A stretch of DNA of 64,000 nt from Chryseobacterium senegalense (GTDB lineage Bacteria > Bacteroidota > Bacteroidia > Flavobacteriales > Weeksellaceae), in the NCBI GenBank assembly GCA_001403755.1, contig CYUH01000013.1:62001-126000 (forward strand), read 5' to 3'. Positions 32,349 to 40,866 of this stretch are shown piece after piece; position 1 is the stretch's first letter; the number at the start of each line of letters is the position of its first letter. Both the position numbers and the translations under genes were made by a program. Under the pieces are notes generated by a model that did not search any database, was not told the DNA's origin, and was given only the letters and a program-made list of their open reading frames with translations.

Positions 32349-32848
32349 GTGCAAATTCTCAACAAATAAAGTCATCTTTTTCAAAAACCTGCCTGATTTA
32401 ACCACAGGCAATTTTTCAACCTGCGTAAATTGGGCACATCCCAATCACAAAGCCGCGTAAAAAAGCCCATTTCCAAGAGAATCTTTTTCATTATTTTTAA
32501 TTCCAAGATTATCTAAACTAAAATCTAAAAAATAACTCTGAAATAATCATCTACAGAATTTTCAGTCCTTCCGATTCTTTTGTTAAATATGCACTCCCAA
32601 AGTAACCACCTGCGAAAAATAGACACAAGTTCAAAATCAACCTGGGTAAAATAGACCCACCCTACATTTTCCTAAATGATAAGCATTCTGACAAAAATTT
32701 CAATGATAAAAAGACACACCTTCCTTCAAAACCTGCACCAAATAAACTTATCTTTTTCAATAAGTTGGGTAATTTAGCTACAGGTTATCATGCAACCTGC
32801 GTAAATCAGCCACATCCTACTCGCAAACGTGGGTAGAAAAGTTACACC
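32349..32848 (+). repeat. Iteron-like repeat array in the 1.3-kb non-coding block
   Basis: Six related 22-25 bp units with consensus ACCTGCGTAAA-N-CACAYCC lie at 32418-32442, 32450-32474, 32607-32629, 32639-32662, 32794-32817 and 32826-32848. Two larger diverged copies of about 115 bp (32349-32474 and 32732-32848) also share CAAATAAA and ATCTTTTTCAA ahead of the units. The block has no plausible gene and separates rteC from the mobilisation genes. Repeats of this spacing resemble iterons of replication origins or relaxosome sites, so an origin or oriT is the leading idea. The rest of 31.9-33.2 kb is AT-rich, with nothing else I can support apart from the short repeats listed separately. Confidence 0.6.
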
Positions 32849-33098
32849 TCAATTCTCCCCGTTTTCCATGTTTTTTTCCTTCCAAAGCAACTTTATCATA
32901 AAAAACCGCAAAACAACCCTAATATAAGCATTCGAGGAACCTTTTCAGACCTCTAAAAAAATCAGTAAACTTTTGTTGCAAGATGTGTCTTTGTATATAC
33001 AACTTTTCAAGTTGATGATACAAAGACGATCTTGCCTTTTTGCAAAAGGGAAAAAAACTGCGGAACTTGTTTTTTTATTCACCAAATCAAGTTCAAGC

Positions 33099-33169
33099 AT
33101 CTAAACTCATCTAAATTATTCTTTTTTAATCTTCGGAGAATCTAAACTCGTCTAAATTGTTCTTATTTA
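33099..33169 (+). repeat. Tandem 30-bp direct repeat upstream of the transfer operon
   Basis: ATCTAAACTCATCTAAATTA plus ten bases (33099-33128) recurs with four changes at 33140-33169, a 41-bp period. Each copy itself contains TCTAAACT and TCTAAATT halves. The repeats lie 75-145 bp before the first gene of the right-hand module and are a candidate activator site or nic-region repeat. Confidence 0.55.
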
Positions 33170-33244
33170 GCCCACGCCCCATGAACACTATTGTTTTCAC
33201 GGATTTGATGTCCCAATTTTGCAACAGAAATTTTAAACAAAAAA

Positions 33245-34039
33245 ATGAAAGCAACCTTCTATCTTCTGCTGACACTTTTTGCCATCAAGCTCAATGCGCA
33301 GGTCGGAATAAACACACAGACACCCGAAACTACTTTTGACGTAGTAGGAAAACCAAACGACACCTCACATTATGACGGTATTATCCCTCCAAGGATAACG
33401 GGTGACCAGTTGGCGAACAAGTTTTACACGCAGTCAAAAAAGGGCGCTGTAGTATTTGCCACCGCTCCGGCTTCCAATCTTTCGGGACAGGTCATCAATA
33501 TTTCAGAAGTTGGAATGTATTATTTTGACGGAAACGTATGGCAGAATTTTGTAAAGGAGAAGCGGCCTGTCGAATACAGAATCGTACTCACCTTCGATCC
33601 CAACAGCACCGCCGCACTTACGGCAACTTCAAAATGGTCTGCCCCTGTAAACTATTCGGGAAATAGCCACGCCTATCTTACCGCCTCAAAATACTACACC
33701 ATCGGAACCAAAAATTTCGGAGGTCTAAAGGGAGCGGTATTGTTCAGAAAAGTACAGGGAATTGTAAACGTATGGTTTCAGATGTACAGGTCTTCAGATT
33801 CCGCACCGATTACGGGAAACGCCTTCATCAGCATTGCGAGCATCTACAGCGACATCGGATACATCCCCAACCAGATTGTCTTACTGCATACGGAAAATTC
33901 CACACAATATTTTCCGGCACTGCTAGAGAATTACAGCATCCAGATTCCGCAAACCTCCCTAAACGCGATGTCCACTTCCTACTATACCTACGGCGAAGTT
34001 CAGGGATATTCCAACTGGATCAAACCATATCTACCATAA
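33245..34039 (+). CDS. Secreted surface protein of unknown function
   Basis: A signal peptide MKATFYLLLTLFAIKLNAQ precedes the mature start VGINTQTPETTFDVVG, a very common N-terminal motif of flavobacterial surface proteins. The middle (ISEVGMYYFDGNVWQNF) has the beta-rich style of such proteins. The 264-residue product shows no enzyme motif and no T9SS C-terminal signal that I can see. It lies 27 bp upstream of the mobilisation genes, so it is transcribed with or just before them. It could help mating-pair contact or surface exclusion, by position only. Confidence 0.7.
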   Translation: MKATFYLLLTLFAIKLNAQVGINTQTPETTFDVVGKPNDTSHYDGIIPPRITGDQLANKFYTQSKKGAVVFATAPASNLSGQVINISEVGMYYFDGNVWQNFVKEKRPVEYRIVLTFDPNSTAALTATSKWSAPVNYSGNSHAYLTASKYYTIGTKNFGGLKGAVLFRKVQGIVNVWFQMYRSSDSAPITGNAFISIASIYSDIGYIPNQIVLLHTENSTQYFPALLENYSIQIPQTSLNAMSTSYYTYGEVQGYSNWIKPYLP

Positions 34040-34066
34040 AAAAAACAAGATAAAGAACCACTCAAA

Positions 34067-34426
34067 ATGGGAAACGAAGGAAAAGAAGACCAGATTCTCA
34101 TAAGGGTTCAAAAATCCAGAAAGGAAAACTGGAAAAAACTATGCAAAGAGAAAAACCTCACATTGACCGACTTACTGACGGCATCAGTTGAGAACAGAAT
34201 TTTAGACAACGAAAGAAGACAGATACTGGCGTTCATTGAAAAACAAGACAACGTCTTCATCAAGATAGAGACCAACAGCAACCAGGTAGCTAAAATTGCA
34301 AACGGGCAAAAGTTCATTTCGGAGTCAGAACTGAAAAACTTCACCGCAAAGCTTTCAGAAATCACCAAATTGAAGAAACATCAAAACCAAATCTTCAAAA
34401 AGATTTATGAAATGCTCGCAAAATGA
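34067..34426 (+). CDS. Relaxosome accessory protein (MobA/MobC-like)
   Basis: The 119-residue basic protein begins with a ribbon-helix-helix-like segment (DQILIRVQKSRKENWKKLCK, LTLTDLLTASVENRI). A helical coiled-coil tail follows (QILAFIEKQDNVFIKIETNS). Such proteins bind oriT and help the relaxase nick it. Its stop overlaps the relaxase start (ATGA at 34423-34426), the usual arrangement of mob genes in Bacteroidota elements. No strong alternative family. Confidence 0.75.
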   Translation: MGNEGKEDQILIRVQKSRKENWKKLCKEKNLTLTDLLTASVENRILDNERRQILAFIEKQDNVFIKIETNSNQVAKIANGQKFISESELKNFTAKLSEITKLKKHQNQIFKKIYEMLAK

Positions 34427-35892
34427 TTGTCAAGATTATATCTGCTTCAGGCTCAGATTTTCACGGCGTGCAGTACAACGACAAAAAGGTGGAGAAAGGA
34501 ACGGGAGAACTGATGCTGATGAAAAACTTTCCCTCGTTCATCAATGGGGAAAGCAGTCCGGAGCAGGTTCGGGACTACTTCAAATCCATCTCAAAAAATG
34601 AAAAGGTAAAGAAACCCCAGTTCCACGCCGTGATTTCTGCAAAATATCAGAATCATGGCAAAGAGGAACTCACCGAGATCGCCAAAGACTTCATGCGGGA
34701 AATGGGCTACTTAAAACAGCCGTTCATCGTGGTTTACCACAGCGACACCGAGAACAACCACGTCCATATCGTTTCCACAAGGGTTGACAAGCAGACTGGA
34801 AAGAAAATCAACGACAGTTACGAACGCTTGAAAGCCCAAAAAGCACTGTGTGATATATTGGAAAAGCGCTACGGAATAAGTTCCGAAGAAAAATTGGAGA
34901 AACTGCTGAACTACCAATTCAACTCCATCACTCAACTGGAGCTTTTGCTTGAAAGAAGCGGGTTCAAACTAACTAAAGACACAAATGATGAAAATGACTT
35001 TTCCATTCTGAAGAACGGGGTAAAACTTAAAACCATCTACGGCAACCAAATCAGTTTTACCCCCAATTCGGATAACGGACGAAAGAGGCAGTTGAAAGCC
35101 ATTTTGAGTAAATACAAAGACCTCTGTTGCAATAAAGTCTTCAAGGTAGAGGACAGAAGGGCGCAGGAATCACTGCTACCGGAAGAAAGGCACAGCGACC
35201 ATTGGAAACCCAAGATAGAGTTCGAGAGCGAGCTCCAGAAAAAATTGCGGGACATCTACGGACTGGATGTGGTCTTCCACCACAAGGACGGACAGAAACC
35301 CTTCGGATACAGCATCATCGACCACAAATCGGGAAAGGTGTTCAAGGGAAGTGAGATCATGAAGATGGACGACCTGTTTGAGATGACCGATGAGAAAATT
35401 GACAAGAAACTTTTTGAAAGTCTAAAGGACTATAATCTGGCGGACAGTTTTTCAAAACAAATATTAATGGAGCATCTGAAACGCCAGAATCCCGAAAACG
35501 CTATAATAGAATTTATGCTTTTCGAGTCTAAGAAAATAAAGAACAGGGAGGTTTTCAACGCCATAAAAAACGAGGTAAAGGATTATGTCGAAACACAGAA
35601 TAACAAGGATGTCCACCTCATAAAATCGGAAGATGGAAAATATTATGCCGTCCACTCCAAACTGCATTATGTGGGTTCATTGGAAAACTTAATTGGAGAG
35701 AATGCCTATCAAAAATTCCTCAATCCAAGCAAAGAATTGACACCGGAAAGTAGAGATGAAAATCTTTCCAAGGAACTGGATAGAACCATAGACGACCTTA
35801 TTTTCCAATTCACCAAACCGTCGGGAGGAACAGGGAGAGACCCCGCCGAAGAAGAGTTAAGAAAAAGACGCAAAAATAAAAAAAGAACATAA
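34423..35892 (+). CDS. Conjugative relaxase (MOBP-like, MobB)
   Basis: The 489-residue relaxase cuts one strand at oriT and pilots it to the recipient. The N-terminal 170 residues form the HUH domain: a candidate catalytic Tyr in SDFHGVQYND, the first conserved block KKPQFHAVISA and the metal site NNHVHIVSTRVD. A long C-terminal region (about 180-489) has no clear motif. It contains FEMTDEKIDKKLFES and a family-specific SEDGKYYAVHSKLHYVGS. It is coupled to the accessory gene upstream and followed 2 bp later by parA. Confidence 0.9.
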   Translation: MIVKIISASGSDFHGVQYNDKKVEKGTGELMLMKNFPSFINGESSPEQVRDYFKSISKNEKVKKPQFHAVISAKYQNHGKEELTEIAKDFMREMGYLKQPFIVVYHSDTENNHVHIVSTRVDKQTGKKINDSYERLKAQKALCDILEKRYGISSEEKLEKLLNYQFNSITQLELLLERSGFKLTKDTNDENDFSILKNGVKLKTIYGNQISFTPNSDNGRKRQLKAILSKYKDLCCNKVFKVEDRRAQESLLPEERHSDHWKPKIEFESELQKKLRDIYGLDVVFHHKDGQKPFGYSIIDHKSGKVFKGSEIMKMDDLFEMTDEKIDKKLFESLKDYNLADSFSKQILMEHLKRQNPENAIIEFMLFESKKIKNREVFNAIKNEVKDYVETQNNKDVHLIKSEDGKYYAVHSKLHYVGSLENLIGENAYQKFLNPSKELTPESRDENLSKELDRTIDDLIFQFTKPSGGTGRDPAEEELRKRRKNKKRT

Positions 35893-35894
35893 GA

Positions 35895-36548
35895 ATGATC
35901 ATCACATTTGCCACCCAAAAAGGCGGAACAGGGAAAACCACCCTCGCCATCGCATTCGCCAACTATCTCTCCAGAATTTCTACAAGGAAGATCAAGGTGT
36001 TTGATTTCGACTACCAAAAATCCTTCTTCAACAAATGGAGGGAGGATGCGGACTCGGAACTGCCCAAACTCTACGAGGTGGAAGTCATTGGCGAAGATGA
36101 CGATGAGCCGCCTTTCGAGGACTTGGAACAGGTTGTCGACCTGAAAGAAAGCAAAGACCTGTTCCTGTTCGATCTGGCGGGAACACTGGACCAGAGATAC
36201 AGCGATGTTTTGGTGTACAGCGACTATATCATCATTCCCTTTGAGTATTCCGATGTGTCCGTAAAATCAACCTTGGTATTCAAAAATCTTCTGGGTTTGT
36301 TGGAAAGCGAGGCGGAAAGAATCTTCATCCGCTCCAAATACGACAAGGGCTACAAATATCTCAACCAAAAGGAAATGGATATCGAGTTGGCAAAATACGG
36401 AACTCTACTAGAAAATCCCGTGTTCAAGAGAAACTGCCTCCAAACCATCGACACGAGAAAACTCACCTACGAGCAAAAATACGCCGTAAAGAAGCCGTTC
36501 GACGAAATTATACAGCAGATCAGCGAGGTCAAAAAAGTTGCGCTTTAA
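35895..36548 (+). CDS. traA: ParA/MinD-type ATPase of the transfer module (TraA-like)
   Basis: The 217-residue ATPase has the deviant Walker A KGGTGKTTLAIAFANYL at its N-terminus, switch residues in DFDYQKSFFNKW, and DLAGTLD as the Walker B-like segment. ParA proteins form the start of Bacteroidota tra operons, where they are called TraA. Placement of transfer or partition complexes is the likely role. No parB gene follows; the next gene encodes a membrane-anchored linker protein. Confidence 0.85.
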   Translation: MIITFATQKGGTGKTTLAIAFANYLSRISTRKIKVFDFDYQKSFFNKWREDADSELPKLYEVEVIGEDDDEPPFEDLEQVVDLKESKDLFLFDLAGTLDQRYSDVLVYSDYIIIPFEYSDVSVKSTLVFKNLLGLLESEAERIFIRSKYDKGYKYLNQKEMDIELAKYGTLLENPVFKRNCLQTIDTRKLTYEQKYAVKKPFDEIIQQISEVKKVAL

Positions 36549-36610
36549 CGAGAGACAAAAGAGACAAGAAAAAAATAATCCATAAACCACAAACCTCAAA
36601 TCAATACATT

Positions 36611-37144
36611 ATGTTAAAATACTCACTCATCCTTTTAGGAGCCTACTTTCTGTACTATGCCGGAAATATCGTCTACGACCTTTTCCTAAAAAAAGAGAAA
36701 ACCGTTCAGACCGATGTTGCAGAAGAATACTCACTCGGCGACTTTGCACAGGCGGAGAATGAGGAACCCACCTTGATCGGCATCGAGGATGTGGAAAATC
36801 TCAAAACCCCGAAATCATTCCTAAAAAGCGAACCCATTCCGATTCAAAGACAGAACAATTTTGAAGACAATCCCAGTTTGGAAGAATTGAGGAAACGATT
36901 TGAAGAGGAAGAGGATTTGGATGGGACCAGCTCAAAACAGCCCGAAACCAAACACCATGAAAATCCGCCACAGCAAACGGAAATCAGCAAAAAGCCAGAA
37001 ATTATTGAGCCAATAGTTTCCAAGAAAAAAAATGATGCACAGAGCAAGAAAGACCAATGGAAAGAATTTGTCAACCTTTCTGAAACCAACGTAAAACTGG
37101 TGGACAATATTGAGGGACAAAAGGTTTACCACTCGACGATTTAA
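36611..37144 (+). CDS. Membrane-anchored protein of the transfer operon
   Basis: The 177-residue protein has one N-terminal helix (SLILLGAYFLYYAGNIVY) and a long charged tail. The tail is rich in Glu, Pro, Lys and Gln (QPETKHHENPPQQTEISKKP) and likely disordered, with a short folded end KLVDNIEGQKVYHSTI. It sits between parA and the pilin-like gene, where Bacteroidota elements often have TraB/TraC-type proteins, but I see no family signature. Confidence 0.6.
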   Translation: MLKYSLILLGAYFLYYAGNIVYDLFLKKEKTVQTDVAEEYSLGDFAQAENEEPTLIGIEDVENLKTPKSFLKSEPIPIQRQNNFEDNPSLEELRKRFEEEEDLDGTSSKQPETKHHENPPQQTEISKKPEIIEPIVSKKKNDAQSKKDQWKEFVNLSETNVKLVDNIEGQKVYHSTI

Positions 37145-37180
37145 CCAATTTACCATACATAACTAACCTAAATTTTAAAA

Positions 37181-37504
37181 ATGATGAAAAATTTTATCAG
37201 AAAAAACGTGACAAAAAAGAAAGTTCTAACCCTTGCCTTGGTGATGCTGGCAATGACCCCGATGCTTGCGCAGGGCGGAGCGACCGCCATCTCCAATGCC
37301 GCTTCCGACATTAAGGACTATTGGGACCCCATCAAGCTGATATTAAAGGCAGTCGGTGGACTCGTAGGATTTATCGGAGGCTTGAGGGTGTACAACAAGT
37401 GGACGAACGGCGACCAGGATGTCAACAAAGAAATCCTCGGCTATGGCGGGGCGATGATCTTCCTTATCGTGGTTCCGGAATTTGTAACCGCATTCTTTGC
37501 TTAA
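37181..37504 (+). CDS. traE: TraE-like conjugal transfer protein (DUF4134, VirB2-like)
   Basis: The 107-residue protein has a signal peptide (cleavage after MLAQG, near residue 31) and two helices. It carries the family core YWDPIKLILKAVGGLVGFIG, then GLRVYNKWTNGDQDVNKEI and GYGGAMIFLIVVP. This is the DUF4134/TraE family, a candidate pilin of the type IV secretion system. It is followed by a DUF4133 gene, as in other Bacteroidota tra operons. Confidence 0.9.
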   Translation: MMKNFIRKNVTKKKVLTLALVMLAMTPMLAQGGATAISNAASDIKDYWDPIKLILKAVGGLVGFIGGLRVYNKWTNGDQDVNKEILGYGGAMIFLIVVPEFVTAFFA

Positions 37505-37505
37505 G

Positions 37506-37820
37506 ATGGGATATTACCTGTACAAGGGGCTCAAAAAACCCCTTGTATTCTTCGGACTCAAAGGCAAATACATCATTTATGCGGTAGCCGTCATCGGCGC
37601 AGGTGTCGTCGCGGCACTCATCTTATCCAAATTCGGATTGCTGGGTTCGCTATTAGGTTTATTGGTAACCGCGGGAGGTGTCTACCTTATTTTCAAGAGG
37701 CAGGACAAAAACGGACTCTACGACAAGACCAAAAATTTTGACCAGACATTCATTTTCCCAAAAAAACTCAACAACAAAAGATTTTTAAAAGATGGTAAAG
37801 ACAAAGAAACAGGCATTTGA
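37506..37820 (+). CDS. traF: TraF-like conjugal transfer protein (DUF4133, VirB3-like)
   Basis: The 104-residue membrane protein begins MGYYLYKGLKKPLVFFGLKG. It has two hydrophobic helices (IIYAVAVIGAGVVAALIL, LLGSLLGLLVTAGGVYLI), typical of DUF4133. VirB3-type proteins sit in the inner membrane and work with VirB4. I use the ATG at 37506; a TTG at 37497 is also in frame. It overlaps the next gene by 29 bp. Confidence 0.88.
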   Translation: MGYYLYKGLKKPLVFFGLKGKYIIYAVAVIGAGVVAALILSKFGLLGSLLGLLVTAGGVYLIFKRQDKNGLYDKTKNFDQTFIFPKKLNNKRFLKDGKDKETGI

Positions 37821-40800
37821 CATTCCCTTCATCGGCTACGATTACGGAAAGGATTTTGGATGGGATTTTGATGTCCTCTTCGGACAGTACGGGAATCCGA
37901 TTATCGGCATCAGAATTAAGAACATTGTGGAACAGTATTCCGCCGACCCAGACAACTACCTGAACTTCCATACCGTGCTGAATCAAGTCGTATCCATTAT
38001 TGGCGAAGGAAGAATCGTTCAAAAACTCGACATCTTTTCCAAAAAGAAATATACCGCCGAATCATCCAACCAGTTCCTCCAGCAGAAATACTCCGAGCAT
38101 TTTGACGGAAGACTATTTAAAACCATCGAAACGGTACTCCTGTTTACGGACATTGTGGACGACAAACTCAAGAAGAAAAACAAGCACTACCAGTTTTCCG
38201 AAAAAAGTTACAAAGAACTTCGCGACAAATGCCAAAAGGTGTTGATGCTCTTGAAGCAGAGCGGTTGCGAACCCCAATTTTTATATGAGAAAGATTTTGA
38301 ATACTACATTTCGGGTGTATTGTCGATGCAGTTTACGGAAACCCCGGTTTTTGACAATATCAAAAGTACCAACGAATATCTCCAAATCGGAAACCGCTTC
38401 GTCAAAAATATTTCCTATGTGGATGTCGAAAATATCGACCTGCCTTCAGAAATAGATCCTTTTTCCATATTGGGAGGAAACGGAGCAGCCTCGGAAACGG
38501 CGGTGGACAACTTCACCTTCATCAACGAATTGGAGGATTACGAAACCATCATCTACAATCAGGTCATCACCATTCCTCTGCAGGCACAACAACAGCGGGA
38601 ACTCGACAAAAAGAAAAAGAAGCACGAGGGGGCGGCAAACAACTCTCCATCCAACGCCATTATTGCGGAAGAAATCCAAACGCTTCTCCACAATATCGCC
38701 ATCGACGGACAACTCGTGGTCAATGCCCATTTCTCCCTTATATTTTCAACACATACACTGGAAAAAATGGAAGGAATACAGTCGATGATCGAGAACAAGC
38801 TTTTTACGAAAGGAATTATCGTCTCCAAGAACGCCTACAACCAGCTCGAACTATTTCGCTCCGCCATTCCAGGCAATGCCACGGAACTTCGGGAATACGA
38901 TTTATTTATGACGACAAGCGAAGCGGCCTTGTGTTTTTTTTTTAAAGAAAGTTACCCCGTGAACGAGGAATCCAATTTTTATCTGCGTTTTACCGACCGA
39001 CAAGGCGTTCCATTGAAAGTTGATCCGGCGGACTTGCCGATGAAGACAGGAAGAATCAACAACCGAAACAAGTTTGTCCTCGGTCCGTCTGGTTCTGGAA
39101 AGTCCTTCCTGATGAACAATATCGTGGAGCAATACCTGACGTACAATTATGACGTGGTTATTGTGGACACGGGAGATTCCTATTCGGGAACCTGCAAATA
39201 CAAAGGCGGGAGATACATCCAGTACACCGAAGAGAAACCCATTACCATGAATCCCTTTCTGATGGACAAGAAAGAGTTCAACATCGAAAAAATAGAATTT
39301 TTGACCAATTTGATTTTCCTGATTTGGCAAGGTCCCGATGCCACGATGTCGTCCGCGCAGAAATCCATTTTGGACAATGTGCTGATGTCGTATTACCACC
39401 AATATTTCAATTCGGGAACCAGGTGGTATGAGCATAAGACCTCGGAGGAACTCATTCTCTATCTGAACAAATACAACATCCACGAGGAAGACATTATTTC
39501 AGATTTTGAGAACCAGTCGAACGGACAGTACAACTATTACGATATTTTGGGAATCGCTTTCGATGCAGGTTCTGACGAGATTAAGGAGGCGTTCCGAAAA
39601 CTGGCCATCGAATATCATCCGGACAAAAATATGAACAACCCGAATTACGACAGCGAAAAATTCTACAAGGTTTACGAAGCTTATGAAACCTTGAACGATG
39701 AAGATAAGAGAAAAATCTACAATGAGACGCAACTCATCCTCATCAAGTCCAACGAGATTATCAGGCAGCCGAAAACGGCGGAAGAATGGAACGAGTCCTT
39801 CCGAAAAACCATCATCAAGAAAATTAAGGAGCTCGAAGAAAAATTGGAGGCAAAAGAACTTTCCTTCAACGGATTCTATGACTACTGCGATAAATTTCTG
39901 CCCCTTTACCTGAACAATAAGAAACACCACATCACCGAAAAGGAATTTAATCTAAGGACATTCTTGTTCGTGCTGAAGGATTTCTACAAAGGCGGAAGAT
40001 ATGGAACGACACTCAACGAAAGTGCAGACAACACGCTCTTTGACGAACCATTCATCGTCTTTGAAATCGACAATGTGAAAGACAACCCGAAACTGTTTCC
40101 GATCGTGACACTCATTATCATGGATACCTTCATCCAGAAAATGCGTCTCCGAAAAGACCGAAGAAAGGCGCTCATCATCGAGGAAGCATGGAAGGCGATT
40201 GCCAGCAAACTGATGGGCGGATATATTCTCTATCTTTACAAGACGGTTCGGAAATTTTGGGGAGAAGCAGTGGTTGTTACCCAGGAATTGGACGACATCA
40301 TCGGAAACGCCGTCGTAAAAGACAGTATTATTAATAACGCGGACACCTTCATATTGCTGGATCAGACCAAGTTCAAGGACAACTTCGACAAGATTGCATC
40401 ACTGCTTTCATTGAACAAGGTGGAACAAAACAAGATTTTCACCATCAATAATTTGAACAACAAATTTGGAAGAAGCCGTTTCAAGGAATTTTATCTGAAG
40501 CGGGGTTCCAAAGGAGAAGTGTACGGCAATGAGGTTTCCTTGGAGCAGTATTTAACCTACACCACGGAAAAACCAGAAAAATCCGCAGTCGAATACTATG
40601 TCCAACAATACGGAAACTACGACGAGGCTTTGCAAAAAATTGTAGGCGATTTGAAAAATTTCGGAGACAGCCTTGAAAACTTGGTATCGCTCGTCAACCT
40701 TTATCAAAAGCCATTGGACAAAAAGGTGGTTTCCTATTACAGGATGATGAAGAAGACGCACAAAGGGCAAAATATCTTCAAAATCATCTCGCAGGAATTG

Positions 40801-40866
40801 GAAAACCGAAATATCCATTTTTCAGAATTAATCAACCAAAAACACGAGGAATATGAAAAAATATAA
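37792..40866 (+). CDS. traG: VirB4-type conjugation ATPase (TraG) with an internal J-domain
   Basis: The 1024-residue ATPase powers the secretion channel. The VirB4 fold is shown by Walker A GPSGSGKSFLMNN (431-443), LIIEEAWKAIA (Walker B, about 794-804) and VVTQELDDIIGN. Between these motifs, residues about 580-645 form a complete DnaJ J-domain. NYYDILGI opens helix I, EIKEAFRKLAIEYHPDKN carries the HPD triad (609-611), and KFYKVYEAYETLNDEDKRKIY gives helices III-IV. The family usually has about 830 residues, so the domain and flanks account for the extra length. HPD stimulates Hsp70 ATPase activity, so recruitment of DnaK to the secretion ATPase is the natural inference. A neighbouring frame overlaps by 29 bp. 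Confidence 0.9.
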   Translation: MVKTKKQAFDIPFIGYDYGKDFGWDFDVLFGQYGNPIIGIRIKNIVEQYSADPDNYLNFHTVLNQVVSIIGEGRIVQKLDIFSKKKYTAESSNQFLQQKYSEHFDGRLFKTIETVLLFTDIVDDKLKKKNKHYQFSEKSYKELRDKCQKVLMLLKQSGCEPQFLYEKDFEYYISGVLSMQFTETPVFDNIKSTNEYLQIGNRFVKNISYVDVENIDLPSEIDPFSILGGNGAASETAVDNFTFINELEDYETIIYNQVITIPLQAQQQRELDKKKKKHEGAANNSPSNAIIAEEIQTLLHNIAIDGQLVVNAHFSLIFSTHTLEKMEGIQSMIENKLFTKGIIVSKNAYNQLELFRSAIPGNATELREYDLFMTTSEAALCFFFKESYPVNEESNFYLRFTDRQGVPLKVDPADLPMKTGRINNRNKFVLGPSGSGKSFLMNNIVEQYLTYNYDVVIVDTGDSYSGTCKYKGGRYIQYTEEKPITMNPFLMDKKEFNIEKIEFLTNLIFLIWQGPDATMSSAQKSILDNVLMSYYHQYFNSGTRWYEHKTSEELILYLNKYNIHEEDIISDFENQSNGQYNYYDILGIAFDAGSDEIKEAFRKLAIEYHPDKNMNNPNYDSEKFYKVYEAYETLNDEDKRKIYNETQLILIKSNEIIRQPKTAEEWNESFRKTIIKKIKELEEKLEAKELSFNGFYDYCDKFLPLYLNNKKHHITEKEFNLRTFLFVLKDFYKGGRYGTTLNESADNTLFDEPFIVFEIDNVKDNPKLFPIVTLIIMDTFIQKMRLRKDRRKALIIEEAWKAIASKLMGGYILYLYKTVRKFWGEAVVVTQELDDIIGNAVVKDSIINNADTFILLDQTKFKDNFDKIASLLSLNKVEQNKIFTINNLNNKFGRSRFKEFYLKRGSKGEVYGNEVSLEQYLTYTTEKPEKSAVEYYVQQYGNYDEALQKIVGDLKNFGDSLENLVSLVNLYQKPLDKKVVSYYRMMKKTHKGQNIFKIISQELENRNIHFSELINQKHEEYEKI

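Noticed and set aside
31923..33098. CRISPR array or hidden protein gene in the 1.3-kb gap
   Set aside because: Repeats are diverged, unevenly spaced and lack unique spacers of constant length; no open frame has protein-like composition.
33157..33339. Short frame overlapping the start of the surface-protein gene
   Set aside because: It lies in another frame of a clear signal-peptide gene and shows no protein-like features.
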